Positions 52,818 to 60,431 of a stretch of DNA of 64,000 nucleotides are shown here, piece after piece. The position numbers and the translations under genes were made by a program. The stretch is from Mucilaginibacter corticis (GTDB lineage Bacteria; Bacteroidota; Bacteroidia; Sphingobacteriales; Sphingobacteriaceae): the NCBI RefSeq assembly GCF_007558865.1, contig NZ_VLPK01000002.1, forward strand, positions 310,001 to 374,000, written 5' to 3'. The notes under the pieces were generated by a model. It had not been told where the DNA came from. It searched no databases and worked only from the letters and a program-made list of their open reading frames with translations. Within the stretch, counting starts at the first letter, position 1; every line of letters starts with the position of its first letter.

Positions 52818-54259
52818 TAGCTCAATTGCGGCTTTTCCTTAAACTCCTCGCTGATGTTTACGCGCAATCTTCTCATCGGAGAAAGTTCAGACTCGTAAAC
52901 CTTTTTAATCCCGTCGCCGGCAGCGGTTTCTACATCACGGATATCGCGCACCAGGCGTTGCAGCCCCTGTGGTTCAACCGAAGCGGCATGATCTGATCCC
53001 CACATGGCGCGGTCAAGTGTAAAGTGGCGCTCTACAAATGTCGCGCCCATAGCAACTGCACCTATGGTTGTTGCCAAACCGGTTTCATGGCCTGAATAAC
53101 CAATTGGTACGCCCGGGAATTTATTGCCAAGTGTCTCGATCATTCGCAGATTTAGTTCTTCAGGTTTGCATGGGTAAGCTGATGTTGCATGTGCCACAAA
53201 AAGCGGGTAAGCCGGATCATAATCATTGATAAACGTCATGGCGGCTTCAATCTCTTTCATGGTAGACATACCGGTTGATAGCATTAGTGGCCTGCCAGTT
53301 TCTAAAATTCGGGCTATCAGTTTAAAATCTGTTAATGATGCCGAAGCCAGTTTATATAAAATGGTGTCAAATTGTTCCATAAAATCAACAGAAGGGACAT
53401 CCCAGGCTGATACAAACCAATCAATCCCGACTTTTTTGCAATATTGGTCGATAGTAGCATATTCGGCAACGCCAAATTCGGTTTTGCGTTTATAATCTAT
53501 ATACGACATGCGGCCCCATGGGGTATCACGCATTACTTCCCACTGATCTTTAGGTACACAGATCTCAGGAGTACGTTTTTGAAATTTTACCGCATCTGCA
53601 CCTGCAGTTACTGCTTCGTCTATCAATTTCCTGGTAATTTCAAGCGAGCCGTTATGATTGATACCTATTTCGGCTATAATGTAGCAAGCTTCGCCATCGC
53701 CTATTTTACGGCCATTGCGTAAAGTGATAACACCGTTTTTCATAGGGCCGGCAGGAACGTATGCATTTTTTGCCTCGATGATCAGCTCTGCAAATTCACG
53801 GAAACAGCCTTCGCCGCTTTTGATATGACAAACATAGTCGGCGATGGCTTTAATACCGGGCAGCGCGTCCGCCGGACAGGCAGCCAGTCCCACCAGTTTC
53901 ATCACTTCAGCGTCGTTATAATCGTCACCTATATAGGCAACTTCTTCCGGTTTTAAATTTAGCTTATGAATGATGCCTGCTAATACGGCAGGTTTATCTT
54001 TTACAAAAAGGTGAAGCTCTTCAATATTTAATTTCTCGGCACGTTTTATTACTGAAGGCGACTTTTCGCCGGTAATAATTGCTGTATCTATCCCGACCAA
54101 TTTGCGCAGGCGCTCAACACCCATACCATCGCGCATACTGAATTTTTTCAGGCTTTCGCCATCCTCGCCATAATAAACACCACCGTCGGTTAATACACCG
54201 TCGCAATCAGTAATTAATAACTTAATGCGCACTGCTTTTTGTTGTAATAGCTCTTTCAT
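52817..54259 (-). CDS. HAD phosphatase fused to NeuB-type sialic acid synthase
   Basis: 480 residues. Residues about 9-165 are a KdsC-like HAD phosphatase: motif I DCDGVLTDG (18-26), motif II region AIITGE (60-65), Lys88 or Lys90 in VKDKP and motif IV GDDYNDA (111-117). After a linker about 166-186, residues about 187-465 are a NeuB TIM barrel: YIIAEIGINHNGS (193-205), KFQKRTPEICVP (225-236), LASASLTDFKLI, STGMSTMKEI (328-337), GYSGHETGL (387-395) and ERHFTLDR...GSDHAASVEP (410-430). The C-terminal SAF/antifreeze-like domain normally found in NeuB is missing; the protein ends soon after MRRLRVNIS. The fusion suggests condensation of a phosphorylated sugar with PEP and dephosphorylation in one polypeptide. 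The gene overlaps the next by 1 base and follows the SDR by 12. Confidence 0.9.
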   Translation of the reverse strand: MKELLQQKAVRIKLLITDCDGVLTDGGVYYGEDGESLKKFSMRDGMGVERLRKLVGIDTAIITGEKSPSVIKRAEKLNIEELHLFVKDKPAVLAGIIHKLNLKPEEVAYIGDDYNDAEVMKLVGLAACPADALPGIKAIADYVCHIKSGEGCFREFAELIIEAKNAYVPAGPMKNGVITLRNGRKIGDGEACYIIAEIGINHNGSLEITRKLIDEAVTAGADAVKFQKRTPEICVPKDQWEVMRDTPWGRMSYIDYKRKTEFGVAEYATIDQYCKKVGIDWFVSAWDVPSVDFMEQFDTILYKLASASLTDFKLIARILETGRPLMLSTGMSTMKEIEAAMTFINDYDPAYPLFVAHATSAYPCKPEELNLRMIETLGNKFPGVPIGYSGHETGLATTIGAVAMGATFVERHFTLDRAMWGSDHAASVEPQGLQRLVRDIRDVETAAGDGIKKVYESELSPMRRLRVNISEEFKEKPQLS

Positions 54260-54271
54260 GTGTTAGGGTTT

Positions 54272-55075
54272 TTAAATAGCTGTCCATCCGCCGTCAACCA
54301 CCAGGTTGGCGCCGGTCATATAAGCCGAAGCATCGCCGGCCAGGTATATCAATGCACCCTGGTAATCATCAGCGTTTGCCATACGGCCCAATAAGGTTTT
54401 TGATGAATAATTTTGAATAAAGAAATCGTCCTGCCCGTTTTCAACACCACCCGGCGACAGGGTATTTACCCTGACACCTTTATTGCCCCAATACGCGGCC
54501 AAAAAGCGGGTGAAATTAATAACGGCGCCTTTGGTAACCGGGTAGGCAGCAGATTTATAAAAAGTTTGCTCGCCCGCGGCATTACGGTATATGGTTTGAT
54601 CAGGGCCAACTATGCCGTATGTTGATGCCACGTTGATGATACTGCCCTTACCTTGCTTTGCCATTTGCGCGCCGAATACCTGCGAGCATAAAAACACACC
54701 AGTAACGTTTACATCCAGCGAACGCTGAAACGCTTCAAGCGGGTAGTTCTCAAATGCGGATAGCTCTTTGGCCATTGCCGGGTTTTCGAACATGTCATTA
54801 ATAGCAGCATTATTTACCAGGACATCAATGGTTTGATAATTGCTTAATATCAATGACAAAGCAGCTTCAACAGAGGTCTTATCGGTTACATCGATGCCGA
54901 TACCAATATGTTCTTCGCCAAGTTGTAAGGCGAAATCCTGCGCTTTCTGCTCATCAATATCAGCAACTATTACATGGGCACCAGCCATTGCCAAAGCCTC
55001 GCAATGTTTACGGCCAATTAGCCCCAGTGCGCCGGTTACAATGGCTGTTTTGCCTTTTAAGCTGAATAATTCCAT
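54272..55075 (-). CDS. SDR family oxidoreductase of the nonulosonate operon
   Basis: 267 residues. Cofactor loop TGALGLIGRKH (about 14-24), acidic ADIDEQKA after beta-2 favouring NAD, VNNAAIND (about 87-94), catalytic Ser in NVASTYG and AYPVTKGA with Tyr-x3-Lys. The tail LVVDGGWTAI is typical of beta-ketoacyl-reductase-like SDRs. Probably oxidises a hydroxyl to the ketone used by the aminotransferase, or reduces an intermediate. Overlaps the aminotransferase stop by 1 base; a 12-base gap to the HAD-NeuB gene. Confidence 0.88.
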   Translation of the reverse strand: MELFSLKGKTAIVTGALGLIGRKHCEALAMAGAHVIVADIDEQKAQDFALQLGEEHIGIGIDVTDKTSVEAALSLILSNYQTIDVLVNNAAINDMFENPAMAKELSAFENYPLEAFQRSLDVNVTGVFLCSQVFGAQMAKQGKGSIINVASTYGIVGPDQTIYRNAAGEQTFYKSAAYPVTKGAVINFTRFLAAYWGNKGVRVNTLSPGGVENGQDDFFIQNYSSKTLLGRMANADDYQGALIYLAGDASAYMTGANLVVDGGWTAI

Positions 55076-56415
55076 TACAATACTGCCTTTGGCTTGATAT
55101 TATAGTTGCTTACTTTGCGGAAAACTGTTTCAAGTACTTCGCCTTTCAGGTATGATTTAACGTCATCGCTTTGGATAGCTTCTTTAACTATCGGCAATAC
55201 ATCGCGATAAGCCGACAGTGTGTAGTTGATATCTTCTTCGGTATGGCTAAAGCACATATTATGGAAACCGGCCCAAAGGATCCCGCGCTTTATCATTTCC
55301 TGCTGCATCAGGGTTTTTAATTCCAGGCCATTGCCTGCTTCGGGCGTAAAGGTTACCATGCTGCGGCAGTTGTAACCTATGCAGCGTGTGTATTGATCCA
55401 TTCCCAGCTCAATAGTCAGGCTGTTATAGCCGTCTTTTAATAAAGCGCCTTTTTCGTCAAGATATTTTGGTACCTCATGGTCGATCAATTCGTTTATGGT
55501 GGCTATGCAGGCTGCCATTGAAAGTGTTTCGCCACCAAAGGTGGTATAGCTGAATACTTCAGAATTGAACAATCCCATCAAATCGGCACGGCCGGTTAGT
55601 AAGGCGATTGGCATACCGTTGGCACAAGCTTTTGAGTAAACAGCAAGATCGGGCTTTACACCAAAATATTCCTGCGCGCCGCCAATTGCAATGCGGAAAC
55701 CTGTCCACATCTCGTCGAATATCAGCAAGGTGCCGTTTGCTTTACATACTTCGGCCAATTCTTGCAGATAGCCCGGTTTTGGCGCTTCAAAAATGAAAGG
55801 TTCCAGTATCAGCGCGGCAACGGTTTCGTCTAACGCAGCTTTAACTGATTCAATATCATTGTATTCAAAAGTGTAGGTCATTTCCTGGATAGCTTCAGGG
55901 ATGCCCGCATTGCGGCTAGTGATACCGATGTACCAGTCATGCCAGCCATGATATCCGCAGCAAAACACTTTGTCGCGTTTGGTAAAAGCGCGTGCAACCC
56001 TGATAGCTGCCGAGCAAACGTCGGCACCGGTTTTTGATATTTTTACCGCCTCAGCATTAGGGATCACCTGTTGGATCAATTCTGACAACTCCACCTCAAG
56101 CGGGTGCATTAATGAGAAGGTAATACCGTCATTCAGTTGTGCTTTGATAGCCTCATCAACTGCCGGGTAAGCATAACCCAATGATACCGGGCCTATAGCC
56201 GCGTTAAAATCAATATATTCGTTTCCATCAACATCCCATACATGTGAGCCTTTGCCCTTTACAAGATACTTAGGCGCTATGCCTTTGGTAAATTGACCGG
56301 GGCCTTTTGCCAGAGTTTGGGTAACAGGTTTTTGTACTTTAAGCGCCCTTTGATATAATTTATCAGACTGGGTGATGTCGGGGTATTTTTGGTTAAAAGC
56401 TACTTTATTTGCCAT
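55075..56415 (-). CDS. Class III aminotransferase, glutamate-1-semialdehyde aminomutase-like
   Basis: 446 residues from the ATG at 56413-56415; the frame extends to 56430 but opens there with TTG inside the upstream gene. PLP features: KTGADVCSAAIRVARA region for phosphate binding, GYHGWHDWY, IFDEMWTGFR (Asp binding the PLP nitrogen, about 233) and catalytic Lys262 in VYSKACANGMPI, then FGGETLSMAA. Members work on glutamate-1-semialdehyde or, in polysaccharide clusters, on keto sugars. The usual hemL context is absent, so a sugar aminotransferase is likely. 4 bases after the transketolase stop. Confidence 0.9.
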   Translation of the reverse strand: MANKVAFNQKYPDITQSDKLYQRALKVQKPVTQTLAKGPGQFTKGIAPKYLVKGKGSHVWDVDGNEYIDFNAAIGPVSLGYAYPAVDEAIKAQLNDGITFSLMHPLEVELSELIQQVIPNAEAVKISKTGADVCSAAIRVARAFTKRDKVFCCGYHGWHDWYIGITSRNAGIPEAIQEMTYTFEYNDIESVKAALDETVAALILEPFIFEAPKPGYLQELAEVCKANGTLLIFDEMWTGFRIAIGGAQEYFGVKPDLAVYSKACANGMPIALLTGRADLMGLFNSEVFSYTTFGGETLSMAACIATINELIDHEVPKYLDEKGALLKDGYNSLTIELGMDQYTRCIGYNCRSMVTFTPEAGNGLELKTLMQQEMIKRGILWAGFHNMCFSHTEEDINYTLSAYRDVLPIVKEAIQSDDVKSYLKGEVLETVFRKVSNYNIKPKAVL

Positions 56416-56419
56416 AAAC

Positions 56420-57355
56420 TTATTCTGCAAATTGTGATGATAAAATTGTGGGTTGTTTGTGTTGGGTTTGATAGCCCAATATTTTTTCGGCTATTTGTTT
56501 ACCGGTAAAGCCCTCATATGCTAATACAGCAGGCAACAATGCCGGGCGGAACCATCTTTCGTTAAGGGCAATTGGCAATACGGTGGCGGTTTGCTGATTT
56601 TTTAGCAATACTTCTGCAACTATGGTGTAAAGGCCGCCTGTTAAAAAATGATCTTCCAACGTAACCAATAAATTACTTTTTGAAGCTTTTAAGATCGCCT
56701 GCTCATCAACCGGTTTAAGGCTGCGCATATTTACCAGTCCTACAGACAATCCTTCAGCACGCAATATTTCGGTCGCGATCAATGCTTGTTCGAATAGAAG
56801 CCCATAGGTTAGGATAGTGATATCTTCACCCTCGCTGATCACTTCTGCTTTACCGGGTTCAAAATCAGCATGTATATAATCAGTTTTACGTGTATTGATG
56901 CGTGTATAAGCCGGCGATGGTGACTGCCAGATATGCGGCAGCATTTTTACAAGATCATCTTCATCCGCAGGGGCAAACACCGTCATGTTCGGGATGCCGC
57001 GCATTAAAGCCACATCCTCAATAGCCTGGTGAGTAGGCCCATTGGCGTCAGATAAAAATCCCGGTATAAAGCCACTTAACTTTATGGGCAGATTAGGGAT
57101 GCCTGCATCTGTACGTACAAACTCAAAAGCACGCATGGTTAAAAATGATGCCAGTGCATGTACTACAGGTATCCGCCCGCGCAGGGCAAGGCCAGCCGCC
57201 GCACCAACCAAAGTCTGCTCGGTTATGCCGGTATCAATAAAGCGCTTACCTAAAATAAGCGGGAGGTTGCGCACCAATGCACGGTTTTCGGCCGTCATTA
57301 CAACTACCTGTTCATTGGCCCTGGCGATCTCGGTTAAAAGTTCTTCGTAAGTCAT
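56420..57355 (-). CDS. Transketolase, C-terminal subunit
   Basis: 311 residues, pyrimidine-binding and C-terminal domains of a split transketolase. Key segments: FIDTGITEQTLVGAAAGLAL (Glu contacting thiamine diphosphate, about 39-58), SFLTMRAFEFVRTDAG, GFIPGFLSDANGPTHQAIED, VFAPADEDDLV and, in the C-terminal domain, DITILTYGLLFEQALIA and LLVTLEDHFLTGG. Functions only with the N-terminal subunit encoded immediately upstream (1-base overlap). Confidence 0.92.
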   Translation of the reverse strand: MTYEELLTEIARANEQVVVMTAENRALVRNLPLILGKRFIDTGITEQTLVGAAAGLALRGRIPVVHALASFLTMRAFEFVRTDAGIPNLPIKLSGFIPGFLSDANGPTHQAIEDVALMRGIPNMTVFAPADEDDLVKMLPHIWQSPSPAYTRINTRKTDYIHADFEPGKAEVISEGEDITILTYGLLFEQALIATEILRAEGLSVGLVNMRSLKPVDEQAILKASKSNLLVTLEDHFLTGGLYTIVAEVLLKNQQTATVLPIALNERWFRPALLPAVLAYEGFTGKQIAEKILGYQTQHKQPTILSSQFAE

Positions 57356-58203
57356 TATCTTACTATTAAGGTTTCAGAGGTTAATTCAGTCTTGTTATTG
57401 CCGTGTAATTCTTCTAATAACTGTTCTACTTCGCCGGCAGAGAAATTGCAAAACCAGCGGTCGGCGCGTTCCTGTATGCTTGGCAGGCCTTTACCACGAA
57501 TGGTATCAGCAATTAATACATTTAACCGGCCTTTGCTAAAAGGAAAGCGGGAAAAAGCCTTATGCAGCTCGTCAAAATCATGCCCGTTTATACGGCTAAC
57601 GGCGGCACCAAACGCGGTGAATTTATTATGCAGCGGTTCTAAAGGGATCAATTCCTCGGTACGCACGTTCGCCTGGAACTGGTTACGGTCAATCACAAAT
57701 AAAAGGTTATCCAGTTCATAAGCATTAGCAACCAATATGGCTTCCCAGCATGAGCCTTCATTGAGCTCGCCATCACCCAAAATACATATTACTTTATTGC
57801 TGCCTTTACGCATTTTAATATCCATGGCAACGCCTAAAGCAACCGACGGTAAATGCCCCAACGAGCCTGAATGAAATTCAATACCTGGAATATGTGTATT
57901 TGGATGCCAGTAAATATGATCGTTAGTAGTAAGATGATTAGCCAGGCGCTCTTTTTCAAGAATGCCCAGTTCTGCTAATGTGCCATATAGTGCCGGTACA
58001 TCATGCCCTTTTGATAAAAACAGGTAGTCGCGGTTTTCATCTTTTAAATTATGGGCATTGATGTTTAAAAAGTTTGTGTACAGGTACACGATCAGGTCTA
58101 CAGCTGATAGCGACGCGCCTGTAAAGCAACCGCCGTCTGTGGATAAACGCACAATATGTTCGCGTACGTTTAATGCAATTTTTTCAAGTTCTTGTTTATT
58201 CAT
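57355..58203 (-). CDS. Transketolase, N-terminal subunit
   Basis: 282 residues with the thiamine-diphosphate motif CILGDGELNEGSCWEA (about 143-158, GDG...then N-rich end VIDRNQFQ) and the substrate-site pieces SKGHDVPALYG, FHSGSLGHLPSVALG and NGHDFDELHKAF. Together with the downstream subunit it transfers a two-carbon ketol unit between sugar phosphates. Split transketolases are often biosynthetic rather than part of the pentose phosphate pathway. Start overlaps the stop of the SpsF-like gene by 4 bases. Confidence 0.92.
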   Translation of the reverse strand: MNKQELEKIALNVREHIVRLSTDGGCFTGASLSAVDLIVYLYTNFLNINAHNLKDENRDYLFLSKGHDVPALYGTLAELGILEKERLANHLTTNDHIYWHPNTHIPGIEFHSGSLGHLPSVALGVAMDIKMRKGSNKVICILGDGELNEGSCWEAILVANAYELDNLLFVIDRNQFQANVRTEELIPLEPLHNKFTAFGAAVSRINGHDFDELHKAFSRFPFSKGRLNVLIADTIRGKGLPSIQERADRWFCNFSAGEVEQLLEELHGNNKTELTSETLIVR

Positions 58204-59015
58204 AGCTCTTCTTCGGCCAGTTTGGTTTGTGCTGCCGAAACTGTTTTAAGTTCATTTAAATGATGGCGGTACCAGTTAACCCCTGCGTATTTTTGATTGA
58301 TGTCGAATATTTCAGGCTTATCATCCAGTAATCTAAGAATGTCGGCACACGAAAAATTGGGGTTAGCAGGATATAATTCTTCATACACCCGGGCGATAAA
58401 TTCATAATCCTCGAGGTAATCTATTGTGAAACGGTGGCTCATGGAATAATCCAACCCTGTTGCCCATTCTACATTGCCTATATTGAATTTTTCAGGATTC
58501 TCCCAGATATAAGGCGTGGTATGTTCCAGTTCCAGTTTTAACGATGCTTCCTGCCAGGCTTTTTCAAGGCAAGCCATTGTCATGATCTCAACATCGTTTC
58601 CATCAGGCCAGGTAGCAGGGTGCAGGTTACTTACAAAGTCATATTCGTTGTCAAAAAAGTAGTCAAGCGCCTGGTCGATCACGCCGGGATCTATCAGCGG
58701 GCAGTCTGACGGGATCTTCAATACCACATCGGCATTAAAAGCTTTTGCTGCCCGGTAATGCCTGTCCAGCAAATTGTTCATATCGCCGCGGAAGCAGGGG
58801 AGGCCCAATTGCATAGCTTCCTGTTCAATAACATTGTCGTCAGGGCCATCCGGTATTGCTATTACTATAGTTGCCGGATATCTTGATTGCTGCAGGCGCT
58901 CAACCATTCTTGCTAAAAGGCTCTTGCCCAAAACAGGCATCATTACCTTCCCGGGCAGCCTGGTTGACGACATTCTTGCCTGTACAACTATTACTATGTT
59001 TGATGCCGCTTTCAT
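58200..59015 (-). CDS. SpsF-like cytidylyltransferase
   Basis: 271 residues. The nucleotidyltransferase start IVIVVQARMSSTRLPGKVMM (about 7-26) is the signature of SpsF/CMP-KDO-synthetase-like enzymes (PF02348), followed by PSDCPLIDPGVIDQALDYF and HRFTIDYLEDYEFIARVYEE. It should couple CTP to the keto-acid sugar made by the NeuB-type domain. SpsF also occurs in the Bacillus spore coat sugar cluster with SpsE (NeuB). Start overlaps the GT-B gene stop by 4 bases. Confidence 0.88.
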   Translation of the reverse strand: MKAASNIVIVVQARMSSTRLPGKVMMPVLGKSLLARMVERLQQSRYPATIVIAIPDGPDDNVIEQEAMQLGLPCFRGDMNNLLDRHYRAAKAFNADVVLKIPSDCPLIDPGVIDQALDYFFDNEYDFVSNLHPATWPDGNDVEIMTMACLEKAWQEASLKLELEHTTPYIWENPEKFNIGNVEWATGLDYSMSHRFTIDYLEDYEFIARVYEELYPANPNFSCADILRLLDDKPEIFDINQKYAGVNWYRHHLNELKTVSAAQTKLAEEEL

Positions 59016-60100
59016 GCTACTACCAGTTCAACATTAGGTACAGATATTCTATCTTCAACAGGTTGCGATATTGAAAAGGCTTTTTTATCGCCGGTATATA
59101 AAGCATACCGTCTGCATATTTCAGCAATGTTTTTTGCCGATGAACCATTATTTTGCAATGGCGTTAACTTCTTTAATTCATCAACATTAAACCAGGAATG
59201 AACTTTTTTGCCTAATGCAATACCGGTATAAACAACGGTTGAATATTGTGTGATCAGCTCGCAACAGTTAGCGATCATTTCATTGGTGTTGCCGTCAGAA
59301 AATATCAGTGTACCCTTGGGGGCATATTTTTGAATTTCCTTTTTTGCCCGTTCCGCATTCTCGTTAGGGTGCAGTTTAAAAAGCAATTTGCGGCCATCTG
59401 CAATTTTCACCGCTTCGCGGATAAATGCCGGGCGGTTTTCATAACGGAAGGTTTCGCGCATATCCGTAGTGGCAACCATAACATAGTCATGATACGGGAA
59501 GTTGTTTATTAGGAACTTTTGTAAGTTATCGTAGTTAGGCATACCGGTAACTACAATTTTTTCAGCTGGAGTACCGCCTTTAGCAAAAAAGCTTTTGTAC
59601 CCGGCAGATGCAGCACAGTATATATCGCATACATTTAAAGCGCCGTTAAGCGATGTATTGCCCGTTAACCAGGGCGGCAGGCGCAAAGCTTTAACAATGC
59701 GGGTAGCCAATGTCTGTTTATCCGTCATCCCTTCCTGTACCCATATTGTTTTATATTGGCGCATACGGCGCGGGATCAGCAGATCAGAGCAGTAAACCAC
59801 CAGGTCATATTGATTAAGCTTTGCTTCATAGTCTATTTGGAGACCATGAGCATGCAGATACTTTTCTGAGTTTTCTTTAAACTGTCCCGAAAGCGCTGTG
59901 CCATTTAAAAGCCGGGTGTTTTTGATCAGGAATTTTGCAAAGGCGGCATCGGTAAAAACCTGGCTAAACCAACAGTCAAAACCAGGTAGTTGTGCAGCTA
60001 TCTGGTGCATTTGTGAGGTTTGGTTTATAGAGCCTGTAATGAATAAAATTTTCTTCGTGCAGCCCATGTAATTTGCTCTGTATTTGTCAAACTTAAACAT
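59012..60100 (-). CDS. GT-B-fold glycosyltransferase or polymer transferase
   Basis: 362 residues; an alternative ATG at 60065-60067 would begin MGCTKKILFITGS, closer to the usual domain start. N-terminal Rossmann-like part (KILFITGSINQTSQMHQI) and a C-terminal part with LLFKLHPNENAERAKKEI, LIFSDGNTNEMIANCCELIT and QYSTVVYTGIALGKKVHSW. The LHPxE and T-Q-x-S-T-V-V-Y-T pattern resembles CDP-glycerol glycerophosphotransferase/capsule GT-B enzymes and UDP-GlcNAc 2-epimerases. Most likely transfers the activated sugar; an epimerase is an alternative. First gene of the operon. Function moderately supported. Confidence 0.65.
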   Translation of the reverse strand: MFKFDKYRANYMGCTKKILFITGSINQTSQMHQIAAQLPGFDCWFSQVFTDAAFAKFLIKNTRLLNGTALSGQFKENSEKYLHAHGLQIDYEAKLNQYDLVVYCSDLLIPRRMRQYKTIWVQEGMTDKQTLATRIVKALRLPPWLTGNTSLNGALNVCDIYCAASAGYKSFFAKGGTPAEKIVVTGMPNYDNLQKFLINNFPYHDYVMVATTDMRETFRYENRPAFIREAVKIADGRKLLFKLHPNENAERAKKEIQKYAPKGTLIFSDGNTNEMIANCCELITQYSTVVYTGIALGKKVHSWFNVDELKKLTPLQNNGSSAKNIAEICRRYALYTGDKKAFSISQPVEDRISVPNVELVVA

Positions 60101-60381
60101 TGGGTTACCTTATGTTTTCCACAATAAATAAACTTCACAAACATTTAATAAAGGCAAAATCTTTGCTTAACAAAAGGGCTGTTTTGTTACGTTTGCTTTA
60201 ATTTACCCTTAAATAAAAGTCAAGAAAATTTTTATAGATAATCTTGATTTGTCATTGCTTTGTAAGCTAATGCACGCAATTATTTTTCTCTCCTGTAGTG
60301 TAGTTTACGGGAAATATTTCGGAGGATTTATGGCTTACTCATCAATATATTAAGTTTAGGATTTTAATAATTTAACCCAAT
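60101..60381 (-). other. Leader region of the nonulosonate operon
   Basis: 281 bases, AT-rich, upstream of the ATG at 60100. No exact TAnnTTTG on the minus strand. An 8-bp inverted repeat (60168-60175 with 60182-60189) could be an operator or chance. No small gene seen. The remaining bases to 60431 are the neighbouring terminator. Confidence 0.4.
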
Positions 60382-60409
60382 AAAAAAAGCCGCTTAAAGC
60401 GGCTTTTTT
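60382..60409 (-). terminator. Rho-independent terminator of the second receptor operon
   Basis: Near-perfect palindrome AAAAAAGCCGCTT / AAGCGGCTTTTTT (60383-60395 and 60397-60409). It follows the lipoprotein stop (60432) by 22 bases on the minus strand; T run on either side makes it bidirectional. Confidence 0.88.
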
Positions 60410-60431
60410 AAAATATGATCATACACTTGGC

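Noticed and set aside
55075..56415. HemL glutamate-1-semialdehyde aminomutase for heme synthesis
   Set aside because: The fold fits, but the gene lies inside a sugar operon and lacks any tetrapyrrole neighbour; sugar aminotransferase is more likely.
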